A program made the position numbers and the translations under genes. Below the pieces are notes generated by a model. It made no database searches. It worked only from the letters and a program-made list of their open reading frames with translations, and was not told the DNA's origin. Below are positions 24,890-34,434 of a stretch of 64,000 nt of DNA, piece after piece; position 1 is the stretch's first letter, and every line of letters starts with the position of its first letter. The DNA comes from Streptomyces ferrugineus (GTDB taxonomy: Bacteria; Actinomycetota; Actinomycetes; Streptomycetales; Streptomycetaceae), in assembly GCF_015160855.1 (NCBI RefSeq), contig NZ_CP063373.1, positions 3,038,001 through 3,102,000 of the forward strand. Direction: 5' to 3'.

Positions 24890-25495
24890 CTAGGCGGACA
24901 CGAGCAGCCGCCGACCGCGCCTGGCCGTGGCCAGGGCCTCCGGTGTGAGAACCGGGCGCGGAACCACGATTCCGCACTCCGTGCAGACCGGGCCCGACGA
25001 CGGTTCATGGGCCAGGTCGTACTTCCAGATCAGCCGCTCCCCGCCACACACCGGGCACTCCGAGCCCGGTTCGCGCTCCAGCGCTGAGATCAGTCGGCGC
25101 AGCACCTCGGCCAGGGGTTCATGCGGGTGGACCCGGGGGTTGTCGCACCAGGCGACTCCGAAACCGCCCCAGGTCAGCCGGTGCCAGTCGTCCACGCTGC
25201 CCGGCCTGCGCAGTCCGTCGTGCTTCTCCCTCTTGCGTCGCTCGGCGAACTCGACCTCATAGGCCAGCCAGACCGAACGCGCCTCTTCCAGCTCGTCCAA
25301 CGCGGCCACGAGCCGCGCAGGATCGGGGGACCGGTCCTCCGGACCGAACCCTGCCCGGGAGCACAAGTGGTCCCAGGTCGCCCTGTGCCCGTATGGGGCG
25401 AATCGCTCAAGGCACTTGCGCAGCGAGTAGCGCCGCAGTGCCAGATCGCACCTCGGGTCGCGCACCTGTCTCGCCAGACTCCGGAAACCGGCCAT
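24890..25495 (-). CDS. Hypothetical protein with C-terminal zinc ribbon
   Basis: A 201-aa protein I do not recognise as a named family. The N-terminal two thirds are basic and helical (about residues 1-130), with DELEEARSVWLAYEVEFAER and a VAWCDNPRVHPHEP tract. The end holds a four-cysteine zinc ribbon: CPVCGG, then CTECGI about 24 residues later. This combination suggests a nucleic-acid-binding or structural role. It stands alone, 100 bp upstream of the BKACE gene on the same strand. Confidence 0.65.
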   Translation of the reverse strand: MAGFRSLARQVRDPRCDLALRRYSLRKCLERFAPYGHRATWDHLCSRAGFGPEDRSPDPARLVAALDELEEARSVWLAYEVEFAERRKREKHDGLRRPGSVDDWHRLTWGGFGVAWCDNPRVHPHEPLAEVLRRLISALEREPGSECPVCGGERLIWKYDLAHEPSSGPVCTECGIVVPRPVLTPEALATARRGRRLLVSA

Positions 25496-25727
25496 CGCCC
25501 TGCACCTCCGTCACACCTGCACCTGTACTTCGGTCACTTCGGCGTCGCCGCACGGACTTCGCACGACGTTGACGAATAGACGTATCGACATGCGATTCGG
25601 CTCCATCCGATTTCCGATGACCTTTCACAGCCGGTCCTGACGACTTCAAAAAGTGACGCATGTTCATCTTCAATCCCGGGGATACCGCCGGTAACATCCC
25701 GGCTCAGCCTCGTCGGTAGGAGCGGCC

Positions 25728-28526
25728 ATGCCATGGCGTACCCCACGCAACGCCCTCGTCAGACTGAGAACTCCCGGCACGATCCCCGGGTTCCTGAAGA
25801 CCGCATCGATATGCGCGCTGATTGCCGGTCTTTTGTCGCCTCTTTCCCCAGCCGTCACCGCGACCCAGGCCGCTGCAGCCGAGGTCACGGCATGGAACGA
25901 CCACTGCGGCAACCAGTGTTCCGAGATCCTGCCGCCGGGCCAGAACGGCAACGCCACCCTCGCCCAGATCCTGCTCAACCAGGCCTTCGGCGCCATGCCC
26001 GAGCACGCCTCCGACCAGCTCGGCCCTTACGCGAACCTGGCCACCGGCTACTCCGGCCTCACCAACGCGACGATCAACAACTTCTTCAACGACGCCTCGT
26101 TCGGCGTCCCCTCCGATCAGGTCGCCTCCACCGTCAAGCCCGCCGGGCGCGGCGATGTGACGATCGTCCGTGACAAGAAGACGGGTGTGCCGCACATCAC
26201 CGGTACCACCCGATACGGCACGGAGTTCGGCGCGGGCTATGCCGCCGCCCAGGACCGGCTGTGGCTGATGGACGTCTTCCGGCACGTCGGACGCGGCCGG
26301 CTCACCTCCTTCGCGGGCGGCGCGCCCTCCAACCAGGGCCTCGAACAGCAGTTCTGGCGCCACGCGCCGTACACCGAGGCCGATCTCCAGGCCCAGATCG
26401 ACAACGCCGTCGCCACCAACGGCGAGCGCGGCCGGCTCGCCCTCGACGACGCCAAGGCCTATCTCGACGGCATCAACGCCTATATCGACGCCTCCGACAG
26501 CGGCCGCTACTTCCCCGGCGAGTACGTCCTGACCGGCCACAAGGACTCCATCACCAACGCCGGCACGATCGAGCACTTCAAGCTGACCGACCTGGTCGCG
26601 CTCGGCTCCGTCATCGGCGCCCTGTTCGGCTCCGGAGGCGGCGGCGAGGTCAACAACGCCATCTCGCTGCTGGCCGCGCAGGAGAAGTACGGCGTGGCGA
26701 AGGGCACCGAGGTCTGGGAGTCGTTCCGCGAACGCAACGACCCCGAGGCGGTCGTCACCGTCCACGACAAGAGCTTCCCGTACGCCACCCGCCCCGACGA
26801 CCCGCAGGGCGAGGCCCTGCCCGACGCCGGCTCGGTGAGCGAGGAACAGCTCGTGTACGACCGTACCGGCAGCGCGGCCGGCGCCGCCGCGACCGGCGCC
26901 TCCACCGCGGCCGCCGAGACCGCCATGAGCTCGGCCAAGCGGGGCATGTCCAACGCCCTCGTGGTCGGCGGCGAGCACACCGCCAGCGGCCACCCGGTCG
27001 CCGTCTTCGGCCCGCAGACCGGCTACTTCGCGCCCCAGCTCCTGCTGCTCCAGGAGATCCAGGGCCCGGGCATCAGCGCCCGCGGCGCCTCCTTCGCCGG
27101 CCTGAGCATGTACGTCGAGCTCGGCCGCGGCCAGGACTACTCGTGGAGCGCCACGACCTCCGGCCAGGACATCATCGACACCTACGCCGTCGAACTGTGC
27201 CAGGACGACTACCACTACCTGTACCGCGGCACCTGCACGCCGATGGAGAAGGTCGAGCAGAAGAACGCCTGGAAGCCGACGACGGCCGACAACACCCCCG
27301 AGGGCTCGTACACGATGCGGGTCTGGCGCACGAAGTACGGTCCGATCACGCACCGCGCCACCGTCGGCGGCAAGAAGGTCGCCTACACCACCCTGCGCTC
27401 CTCCTTCATGCACGAGGCGGACTCGATCATCGGCTTCCAGATGCTGAACGACCCCGACTTCGTCAAGGGCCCGCAGGACTTCCAGAAGGCGGTGCAGCAC
27501 ATCAACTACACCTTCAACTGGTTCTACGCCGACTCCGAGCACACCGCGTACTACAACAGCGGTGACAACCCGGTGCGGGCGAGCGGCGTCGACGCGGAGT
27601 TCCCGGTCTGGGCGCGGTCGGCGTACGAGTGGCGGGGCTGGGACCCGGCGACGAACACGGCGGACTACACCCCGCCGTCGGCCCACCCCAACTCCATCGA
27701 CCAGGACTACTACATCTCCTGGAACAACAAGCAGGCCAAGGACTACACGACCGCTCCCTGGGGCGACGGCTCGGTCCACCGCGGCAACCTGCTGGAGAAC
27801 CGGGTGAAGAAGCTGGTCGCCGCGGGCGGCGTGACCCGGGCCTCGCTGGTGAAGGCGATGGCCGAGGCGGGCCTCGCCGACCTGCGGGCGGAGGACGTGC
27901 TGCCGGACCTGCTGAAGGTCGTCAACAGCTCGCCGGTGACCGACCCCACGGCCGCCGCCGCGGTGAGCAAGCTCCAGACATGGCTGTCGGCGGGCGGCAG
28001 GCGCACCGAGACGTCGGCCGGTTCGAAGAAGTACGCCGACGCCGACGCGATCCGCATCCTGGACGCGTGGTGGCCCCTGCTGGTGAAGGCCCAGTTCGAG
28101 CCGGGCCTCGGCAGCGAGCTGTACGCCGCCATGACGAACAACCTGCCCATCGACGAGTCCCCGTCGGCCGGGCACGGCCCGACCGGATCGCACGCCGGAA
28201 GCTCCTTCCAGTACGGCTGGTGGTCTTACGTCGACAAGGACATCCGGGCCGTGCTCGGTGAGCCGGTGCAGGGTCCGCTGGCCCAGAAGTACTGCGGCGA
28301 CGGCAGCCTCGGCGCCTGCCGGGACATCCTGATCAGCACCCTGAAGGAGGCCGCCGGCAAGACCGCGGCCCAGGTCTACCCCGGCGACGACCAGTGCTCG
28401 GCGGGCGACCAGTGGTGCGCCGACTCGATCGTCCAGCGCACGCTGGGCGGCATCAAGCACGGCAAGATCAGCTGGCAGAACCGTCCGACGTATCAGCAGG
28501 TCGTGGAGTTCACCTCACACAGGTGA
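25728..28526 (+). CDS. Secreted penicillin/acyl-homoserine-lactone acylase family protein (Ntn hydrolase)
   Basis: A 932-aa precursor, full length for this family. A signal peptide (about residues 1-50, ending TQAAAAE) is followed by an alpha chain containing VRDKKTGVPHITG and AGYAAAQDRLWLMD. The beta chain nucleophile is probably S408 in RGMSNALVVGGEHTASGHP; the residue before the Ser is Met, where Gly is common. Self-cleavage would release a two-chain extracellular amidase, which may cleave acyl-homoserine lactones, penicillins or cyclic lipopeptides. A good ribosome site (GGAG) precedes ATG 25728. Confidence 0.93.
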   Translation: MPWRTPRNALVRLRTPGTIPGFLKTASICALIAGLLSPLSPAVTATQAAAAEVTAWNDHCGNQCSEILPPGQNGNATLAQILLNQAFGAMPEHASDQLGPYANLATGYSGLTNATINNFFNDASFGVPSDQVASTVKPAGRGDVTIVRDKKTGVPHITGTTRYGTEFGAGYAAAQDRLWLMDVFRHVGRGRLTSFAGGAPSNQGLEQQFWRHAPYTEADLQAQIDNAVATNGERGRLALDDAKAYLDGINAYIDASDSGRYFPGEYVLTGHKDSITNAGTIEHFKLTDLVALGSVIGALFGSGGGGEVNNAISLLAAQEKYGVAKGTEVWESFRERNDPEAVVTVHDKSFPYATRPDDPQGEALPDAGSVSEEQLVYDRTGSAAGAAATGASTAAAETAMSSAKRGMSNALVVGGEHTASGHPVAVFGPQTGYFAPQLLLLQEIQGPGISARGASFAGLSMYVELGRGQDYSWSATTSGQDIIDTYAVELCQDDYHYLYRGTCTPMEKVEQKNAWKPTTADNTPEGSYTMRVWRTKYGPITHRATVGGKKVAYTTLRSSFMHEADSIIGFQMLNDPDFVKGPQDFQKAVQHINYTFNWFYADSEHTAYYNSGDNPVRASGVDAEFPVWARSAYEWRGWDPATNTADYTPPSAHPNSIDQDYYISWNNKQAKDYTTAPWGDGSVHRGNLLENRVKKLVAAGGVTRASLVKAMAEAGLADLRAEDVLPDLLKVVNSSPVTDPTAAAAVSKLQTWLSAGGRRTETSAGSKKYADADAIRILDAWWPLLVKAQFEPGLGSELYAAMTNNLPIDESPSAGHGPTGSHAGSSFQYGWWSYVDKDIRAVLGEPVQGPLAQKYCGDGSLGACRDILISTLKEAAGKTAAQVYPGDDQCSAGDQWCADSIVQRTLGGIKHGKISWQNRPTYQQVVEFTSHR

Positions 28527-28548
28527 CGTGGAGTTCACCTCACACAGG
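28502..28548 (+). repeat. 25-bp tandem duplication spanning the acylase stop codon
   Basis: CGTGGAGTTCACCTCACACA at 28502 is repeated exactly at 28527, with the first stop codon TGA (28524-28526) between the copies. The second copy is non-coding. Like the repeat at 21941, it is a local duplication at a gene end. Confidence 0.9.
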
Positions 28549-28563
28549 CGCTGGTGAGCGGCC

Positions 28564-28594
28564 GGCGGCGGGTCAGTGGACACGGCCCGCCGCC
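28564..28594. terminator. Possible bidirectional terminator between convergent genes
   Basis: GGCGGCGGG and CCCGCCGCC form a perfect 9-bp stem with a 13-nt loop. It lies after the acylase stop and overlaps the end of the convergent hydrolase gene. No T tract follows. Confidence 0.4.
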
Positions 28595-29892
28595 AGCACC
28601 ACCTGCGCCAGCTCCCGGTGCACGATGTCGCTGTGCGCCCCGGCCGGCGGCCCGCCCCGCCTGACGACCGCCGCCGCGTCCACGTTCACGCACCCCGACG
28701 CCGGCAGCTTCGCCTGCAGCGCTTCGGCCAGCTCGTAGGACTTCGTCCCCGGCACCGCCTGCACCCCGTCGTGCCCCATCGCACCCCACTTGGCACCCAG
28801 CATCCGCCCGACGTCCGGCGCCGCGATCCCGCGCGCGTCCCCCGCCATGCGGGAGGCCAGCGGGTACATCGTGGACAGGGCCGAGTCGTGCCGCGAGTAG
28901 CAGCACACCAGCGGCCCGTCGACACGGTTGTGCTGGCCCTCCAGCACACCGCCCGCCCGGGCGTCGTGCGGCAGCCGGGACGCGAACGCGTAGTGCGAGA
29001 AGGCCCCTTGGAGCAGCGTCACGGACTTCACCGTTCGCACCCCCTTCGGCAGCCCGCGCAACGCGAACGACACCAGCCGCGCGCCGAAGCTGTGCCCGAC
29101 CAGATGCACCCGCACCTCGGGCGCCCGCGTGGCCAGTTGCCCCACCACCCGCCCAAGCCCGCGCTCACCGACCGTCCCCGCGCGCCGCTTCATCGCGTAG
29201 TACGTCGCCTGCCGCAGCAACTCGTGCGCACCCTCCCACGGGTTCGGCAACGAGAACGACGCCGCCGTGCCGTCCGGCGCCTCCAGATGTGCCAGCGCCC
29301 GCGCGAACTCCACGCACACCGCCGCGGTCGAGCCGGTGAAGATGTCCGGCGAGTCCTGCGGCACCCCCTCGCACAGCGTGTCCGCCGCGAACAGCGCCTG
29401 CGGCCCCGGCGGCACCACGTCCACCAGCATCCGCACCAGCCGCCCGAACTCCTCCAGCTCGGCCTCCTCACGCGGCTGCTGGTCCAGCAGTCGCGCGATC
29501 TGGTCGATCACGGTCGCCCGCCCCGGGAACGTCTCCAGCAGCGCGTGCCGCGTGTCCTTGTCGAGCACCGGCCTGCGCGGCATCTCGGCCGCCACGGCAC
29601 GCGGGAAGTCCGGAATCGGCTCGTCCGAGAACCGCATCGAGGGCCAGACCACACCCGCGAACCCGACCTTCGCCCGCGGCACGAGCCGCGGGATCGGCGC
29701 GAAGAAGCCGTCGTAGAGCCGCGTGGCCCCCGAGCGGTCGCTGTTCCAGCCGTGCGCGAAGACGATCAGATCACGGACGTGCTGCCGCATCACCCCGGCC
29801 AGCAGCCGGTCCCGCCTCCCGGCGTCCGGGTCCCCGTCCGCGTCGAAGGTCAGCTCCCAGTAGGGAGTCACGCTCACTGCCGGATCCGCCAT
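28573..29892 (-). CDS. Alpha/beta hydrolase
   Basis: A 439-aa cytosolic-looking protein without a signal peptide. An early strand-loop DLIVFAHGWNSDRS and the nucleophile elbow GHSFG (S268, in HLVGHSFGARLVS) identify the fold. The remaining triad residues are likely in the YSRHDSALS and HSDIVH tracts near the C-terminus. Similar Streptomyces proteins are annotated as serine-threonine protein kinase-neighbouring or uncharacterised hydrolases; substrate is unknown. ATG 29892 is selected because the conserved N-terminus MADPAVSVTPYWEL begins there. Confidence 0.82.
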   Translation of the reverse strand: MADPAVSVTPYWELTFDADGDPDAGRRDRLLAGVMRQHVRDLIVFAHGWNSDRSGATRLYDGFFAPIPRLVPRAKVGFAGVVWPSMRFSDEPIPDFPRAVAAEMPRRPVLDKDTRHALLETFPGRATVIDQIARLLDQQPREEAELEEFGRLVRMLVDVVPPGPQALFAADTLCEGVPQDSPDIFTGSTAAVCVEFARALAHLEAPDGTAASFSLPNPWEGAHELLRQATYYAMKRRAGTVGERGLGRVVGQLATRAPEVRVHLVGHSFGARLVSFALRGLPKGVRTVKSVTLLQGAFSHYAFASRLPHDARAGGVLEGQHNRVDGPLVCCYSRHDSALSTMYPLASRMAGDARGIAAPDVGRMLGAKWGAMGHDGVQAVPGTKSYELAEALQAKLPASGCVNVDAAAVVRRGGPPAGAHSDIVHRELAQVVLAAGRVH

Positions 29893-29988
29893 CACAGGCC
29901 CCCTCGTCCCCCGAAGTGGTGCGATACGGGCGCATCGTCCTGCTACCGGGCGGGAAAGGCCATACGTCGTCACCCATCCGTGGGGCGT

Positions 29989-31224
29989 TCATGTGTACAG
30001 CAGGTACTCCCCGCGCAGCCGCCGGAACGCCGCCAGCTCCCGCCGCCAGCCCGCCACGACCTCGTCGGTGCTCGCGCCCGCGTCGATCATCGTGCGCACC
30101 CGGGTGGAGCCGGTGAGCTTGTCGATCCAGTGGTCGGGGCGCCAGGCGAAGCCGCTCCAGACCTTCTTGGCGGTCACGAGCAGGGCGATTGCGGTGCGCA
30201 CGGGGTCGTACGCGGCCCGGTCGTGCACATGGACCTGCACGCCGCCGATGGTCCTGCCCTGGAACTTCGAGAACGTGGGCGCGAAGTACGCCTCCCTGAA
30301 GTGCACGCCGGGGAGGGCGAGTTCGCCCGCAGCCTCGGCCCAATGCCGGTCGATGCCCTCGGCGCCGAGCAGTTCGAAGGGGCGGGTGGTGCCGCGGCCC
30401 TCGGAGAGGTTGGTGCCCTCGAAGAGACAGGTGCCCGAGTAGACGAGGGCCGTCTGGGGGGTGGGCATGTTCGGGCTCGGCGGCACCCAGGGCAGGCCCG
30501 AGGCGTCGTAGAAGTCGGAGCGCCGCCAGCCCGTCATCCGTACGGTCTCCAGGGGGACCGGGGTGGTGAGGAACTCCCCGTTGAACAGCCGTGCCAGCTC
30601 GGCGACCGTCATCCCGTGTGCCTGGGAGATGGGCTGCCGGCCGACGAAGCTGGCGAACTCCTTGTGCAGCACCGGGCCTTGGGCCGCTCGTCCGGTCACC
30701 GGGTTCGGCCGGTCCAGGACGACGAAGCGCTTGCCGGCGAGCTGGGCCGACTCCATGCAGTCGTAGAGGGTCCAGATGTAGGTGTAGAAGCGGGCACCGA
30801 CGTCCTGGATGTCGAAGACGATCGTGTCGACGCCGGAGGCGGTGAAGATGTCGGCCAAGGGCCGGCCGCTCTTGAGGTAGGTGTCGTAGACGGGGAGGCC
30901 GGTCGCCGGGTCGTCGTAGCGGCCTTCCGAGCCGCCCGCCTGGGCGGTGCCGCGGAAGCCGTGTTCGGGGCCGAACACGGCGGTCAGGTTCACACGGCCG
31001 TCGGTGTGCATGACGTCGACGATGTGGCGGACGTCCCTGGTGACGCCGGTGGGGTTGGTGACGATGCCGACCTTCTGGCCTTCGAGGACCGAGTAGCCGT
31101 CGGCCGCGAGCCGCTCGAAGCCGGTTCGCAGCCGTCTGTGGCGCTCGGCTGCCGTCGCGGTGGAAGGTAGGGAGGCTGCTGCTGCCGTTGTCGCTGCGAG
31201 GAGAGCTCGTCTGGATAGGCGCAT
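29989..31224 (-). CDS. NamZ-type exo-beta-N-acetylmuramidase (DUF1343), Tat-exported
   Basis: A 411-aa protein. A twin-arginine-like leader (RLSRRALLAATTAAAASLPS) is followed by the DUF1343 domain across the rest. Typical blocks are VGIVTNPTGVTRDVRH, FGPEHGFRG, GVDTIVFDIQDVGARFYTYI, VLDRPNPVTG and PSPNMPTPQTALVYSGTCLFEGTN. NamZ enzymes remove terminal MurNAc from peptidoglycan fragments, so a role in cell-wall recycling outside the membrane is expected. ATG 31224 places the RR in a normal Tat position; 31233 is the alternative. Confidence 0.92.
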   Translation of the reverse strand: MRLSRRALLAATTAAAASLPSTATAAERHRRLRTGFERLAADGYSVLEGQKVGIVTNPTGVTRDVRHIVDVMHTDGRVNLTAVFGPEHGFRGTAQAGGSEGRYDDPATGLPVYDTYLKSGRPLADIFTASGVDTIVFDIQDVGARFYTYIWTLYDCMESAQLAGKRFVVLDRPNPVTGRAAQGPVLHKEFASFVGRQPISQAHGMTVAELARLFNGEFLTTPVPLETVRMTGWRRSDFYDASGLPWVPPSPNMPTPQTALVYSGTCLFEGTNLSEGRGTTRPFELLGAEGIDRHWAEAAGELALPGVHFREAYFAPTFSKFQGRTIGGVQVHVHDRAAYDPVRTAIALLVTAKKVWSGFAWRPDHWIDKLTGSTRVRTMIDAGASTDEVVAGWRRELAAFRRLRGEYLLYT

Positions 31225-31296
31225 GGGGGGCACGGTATGCGCTCCCGCAGGTTGTGGGGAGGGGGCGGGTGGGCGCCGCAGCCGCCCTTCCCAGGA

Positions 31297-31314
31297 ACAT
31301 ACCGACCGGTTAGT
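31297..31314 (+). promoter_or_regulatory. TetR-type operator before the SDR-ligase-tetR operon
   Basis: ACATACCGACCGGTTAGT is a near-palindrome about 38 bp before the SDR start at 31352. It closely matches sites at 16531 (ACATACCGTCCGGTCAGT) and 40237. The third gene of this operon encodes a TetR protein, the best candidate to bind here and at 40237. Confidence 0.65.
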
Positions 31315-31351
31315 CTGGTCATCGCGAGAGAGCCGTAGCCGAAGGAGACCG

Positions 31352-32125
31352 ATGGTGGAAGCCGTTCAGGGTGCCGGAGTCGTCGTGACCGGGGCTGGGG
31401 GTGGCATCGGCGCGGCCCTTGCCCGTCGGTTCGCCGCGGAAGGGGCCCGGGTCGTCGTCAACGACCTGGATGCCGCGAAGGCGAAGGCGGTGGCCGCCGA
31501 GATCGGTGGCCTCGCGGTGCCGGGCGACGCCTCCTCGATCGTCTCCGCAGCCCGGGACGCGCTCGACGGCACCGTCGACGTCTACTGCGCCAACGCCGGC
31601 GTCGCCTTCGGCGGCGAGGAGCCCGGGCAGCCGCTCGACGAGAGGGTCTGGGCGGCGTCCTGGGACGTCAATGTCATGGCCCATGTGCGTGCCGCCAACG
31701 AACTGCTGCCGGGCTGGCTGGAGCGGGGCAGCGGACGGTTCGTCTCCACCGTCTCCGCCGCCGGGCTGCTCACCATGATCGGTGCCGCGCCCTACGCCGT
31801 CACCAAGCACGGGGCGTACGCCTTCGCCGAGTATCTGTCGCTGACGTACCGCCATCGCGGGATCAAGGTCCACGCCATCTGTCCGCAGGGCGTGCGCACC
31901 GACATGCTCGACGCCACCGGCAGCGCGGGGGACCTGGTGCTCAAGCCCACCGCCATCGCGCCGGAGGACGTGGCCGACGCGCTGTTCAAGGGGATGGCTG
32001 AGGACCGCTTCCTGATCCTGCCGCATCCCGAGGTGGCCGCGTACTACCAGGCGCGGGCCGGCGAGCCCGACCGCTGGCTGAGCAATATGAACCACCTCCA
32101 GCAGAAGTGGGAGGCGGCCCGGTGA
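31352..32125 (+). CDS. Short-chain dehydrogenase/reductase
   Basis: A 257-aa SDR. The cofactor motif TGAGGGIG is at residues 13-20, followed by an ND pair (VVNDLDA) that favours NAD(H). The active site has Ser in STVSAAG and YxxxK in YAVTKHG. GGAG precedes ATG 31352. It is the first gene of an operon with an acyl-CoA ligase and a tetR, so a fatty acid, branched acid or terpenoid intermediate is a likely substrate. Confidence 0.92.
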   Translation: MVEAVQGAGVVVTGAGGGIGAALARRFAAEGARVVVNDLDAAKAKAVAAEIGGLAVPGDASSIVSAARDALDGTVDVYCANAGVAFGGEEPGQPLDERVWAASWDVNVMAHVRAANELLPGWLERGSGRFVSTVSAAGLLTMIGAAPYAVTKHGAYAFAEYLSLTYRHRGIKVHAICPQGVRTDMLDATGSAGDLVLKPTAIAPEDVADALFKGMAEDRFLILPHPEVAAYYQARAGEPDRWLSNMNHLQQKWEAAR

Positions 32126-33786
32126 CCGGCTCCCGGTATGCGGCCAAGCCCTGGCTGGCCCGGCTCACGGACGCCCAGCGCGCCCCCATAGACCCCGCCG
32201 ACTCCCTCGTGCACGCCCTGCGCCGGGCCGCCGCCGAGACCCCGGAGCGGGTCTTCCTCGCCTACTTCGACGGTCGCCTCACCTACCGCGAGGTCGACGA
32301 ACTCAGCGACTCCGTCGCCGGGCACCTCGTCGCGCGCGGCCTGGAGCGGGGCGAGCGGGTGGCGGTCCTGCTGCAGAACTCGCCCCACTTCGTGCTCGCC
32401 ATGCTCGGCGCGTGGAAGGCCGGGGCGGTCGTGGTGCCCGTCAACCCGATGTACAAGTCGGGGGAGGTCACCCACGTCCTGCGGGACGGCGAAGTGGCCG
32501 CGCTGATCTGCTCCGACCGGGCCTGGGAGTCGTATCTGCGCGAGACGGCCGCAGAGTCGCCGGTGCGGATCGTGCTCACCGGGTGCGAGCTGGATTTCCA
32601 GACCCGCGGCGACGCGCGTGTGCTGACCTTCGAGCGACTGGCGCAGGCCGAGGACGCCGACGACCTGGCCGCCGTCGCCCGCGCCGGACACAAGGCGCCC
32701 GACGGCCGCGACCCCGGCCCGGCCGACATCGCGCTGATCAGCTACACCTCGGGCACCAGCGGCACCCCCAAGGGCGCCACCAACACACACGGCAACATCA
32801 TGTACAACGCCGAGCGGCAGCGCACCGGCCTGGAGCTGCCCGAGGCGCCCGTCTACTTCGCGATGGCGCCGCTGTTCCACATCACCGGCATGGTGTGCCA
32901 GCTCGGTGCCTGCCTCAACAGCGCGGGCCGGCTCGTGCTGGCGTACCGCTTCGAGGCGGGCGTGGTGCTCGACGCCTTCGCGGAGCACGGGCCGCACTAC
33001 ACCGTCGGCCCCTCGACGGCCTTCATGGCGCTGGCCGCCCACCCGGACGTCCGCCGGGAGCACTTCGCGTCCTTCGTGAACATCTCCTCGGGCGGCGCCC
33101 CGCTGCCCCCGGCCCTGGTGGAGAAGTTCCGGGCCGGCTTCGGGCCCTACATCCGCAACGGCTACGGCCTCACCGAGTGCACCGCCCCCTGCGCCTCCGT
33201 CCCGCCCGCCCTGGAGGCCCCCGTCGACCCCGGCTCAGGGACCCTCGCCGTGGGCGTGCCGGGCCCCGAGACGGTCGTACGCATCATCGACGACCAGGGC
33301 CAGGAGGTGCCGTTCGGCGAGCAGGGCGAGATCGTCGTACGGGGCCCGCAGGTCGTCCCCGGCTACTGGCGGCGGCCCGACGCCACCGCCGAGACCTTCC
33401 CCGGCGGCGAGCTGCGCACCGGCGACATCGGCTTCATGGACGCCGACGGCTGGCTGTACGTCGTCGACCGCAAGAAGGACATGATCAACGCGTCCGGCTT
33501 CAAGGTGTGGCCGCGCGAGGTCGAGGACGTGCTCTACACGCACCCGGCGGTGCGCGAGGCCGCCGTCGTCGGGGTGCCCGACGGGTACCGCGGGGAGACC
33601 GTCAAGGCGTACATCAGCCTCCGTCCGGGTGCCGAAGCCGACCCCGACGCACTCGCCGCGTACTGCAAGGAGAGACTGGCCGCCTACAAATATCCGCGGC
33701 AGGTGGAGATCCTGCCCGACTTGCCCAAGACCGCAAGTGGGAAGATCCTCCGTCGGGAACTGCGTTCCCGTGAGCACGACGGCTAG
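32122..33786 (+). CDS. Acyl-CoA ligase (AMP-forming, FadD-like)
   Basis: A 554-aa ANL-superfamily enzyme starting at GTG 32122, which overlaps the SDR stop (GTGA). The phosphate-binding loop SYTSGTSGTPKG, the motif NGYGLTECTAP, the hinge LYVVDRKKDMINASGFKVWP and the C-terminal lysine in PKTASGKILRRELR are all present. It activates a carboxylic acid through an acyl-AMP to the CoA thioester. Translational coupling with the SDR and the downstream tetR points to catabolism of one acid. Confidence 0.94.
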   Translation: MTGSRYAAKPWLARLTDAQRAPIDPADSLVHALRRAAAETPERVFLAYFDGRLTYREVDELSDSVAGHLVARGLERGERVAVLLQNSPHFVLAMLGAWKAGAVVVPVNPMYKSGEVTHVLRDGEVAALICSDRAWESYLRETAAESPVRIVLTGCELDFQTRGDARVLTFERLAQAEDADDLAAVARAGHKAPDGRDPGPADIALISYTSGTSGTPKGATNTHGNIMYNAERQRTGLELPEAPVYFAMAPLFHITGMVCQLGACLNSAGRLVLAYRFEAGVVLDAFAEHGPHYTVGPSTAFMALAAHPDVRREHFASFVNISSGGAPLPPALVEKFRAGFGPYIRNGYGLTECTAPCASVPPALEAPVDPGSGTLAVGVPGPETVVRIIDDQGQEVPFGEQGEIVVRGPQVVPGYWRRPDATAETFPGGELRTGDIGFMDADGWLYVVDRKKDMINASGFKVWPREVEDVLYTHPAVREAAVVGVPDGYRGETVKAYISLRPGAEADPDALAAYCKERLAAYKYPRQVEILPDLPKTASGKILRRELRSREHDG

Positions 33787-33825
33787 ACAGCAGGCACAGA
33801 CCTCGGAAGGGCAGGTGGCGGGACA

Positions 33826-34419
33826 GTGGCCAGGACGACGGACGGAGACGGCACGCCCGTCCCGCAGCGGCTGCTCGCCGCCGCCACCCGGCTCTTCGCC
33901 GAGCAGGGCTACGACCGCACCTCGGTGCAGGAGATCGTCGAGGCGGCCGGCGTCACCAAGGGAGCGCTGTACCACTACTTCGGCTCCAAGGACGACCTGC
34001 TGCACGAGGTGTACGCGCGGGTGCTGCGCGTGCAGCAGGAGCGCCTCGACGCCTTCGCGGGCGCCGACGAGCCGGTCGAGAAGCGGCTGCGGGCCGCGGC
34101 GGCGGACGTCGTGGTGACGACCATCGAGAACCTCGACGACGCGATGATCTTCTTCCGCTCGATGCACCATCTGAGCCCGGAGAAGAACAAGCAGGTGCGC
34201 GCCGAGCGCCGGCGCTACCACGAACGCTTCCGCGCGCTCATCGAGGAGGGCCAGGAGGCGGGCGTCTTCTCCAAGGCGACCCCGGCCGACCTGGTCGTGG
34301 ACTACCACTTCGGGTCGGTCCACCACCTGTCGACCTGGTACCGGCCCGACGGTCCGATGAGCCCGCAGGAGGTCGCCGACCATCTCGCCGACCTGCTGCT
34401 GCGGGCGCTGCGACCCTAG
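33826..34419 (+). CDS. TetR family transcriptional regulator of acyl metabolism
   Basis: A 197-aa repressor from GTG 33826. The N-terminal helix-turn-helix is textbook: LLAAATRLFAEQGYDRTSVQ, AAGVTKGALYHYFGSKDDLL. The C-terminal domain carries HLSPEKNKQVRAERRRYHE, as in TetRs linked to fatty-acid oxidation genes. It is the last gene of the SDR-ligase operon. It probably binds the ACATACCG-type sites before this operon and before the phosphotransferase-acyl-CoA dehydrogenase operon at 37.9-40.2 kb. Confidence 0.9.
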   Translation: MARTTDGDGTPVPQRLLAAATRLFAEQGYDRTSVQEIVEAAGVTKGALYHYFGSKDDLLHEVYARVLRVQQERLDAFAGADEPVEKRLRAAAADVVVTTIENLDDAMIFFRSMHHLSPEKNKQVRAERRRYHERFRALIEEGQEAGVFSKATPADLVVDYHFGSVHHLSTWYRPDGPMSPQEVADHLADLLLRALRP

Positions 34420-34434
34420 GGCCCTGAGCGACCG

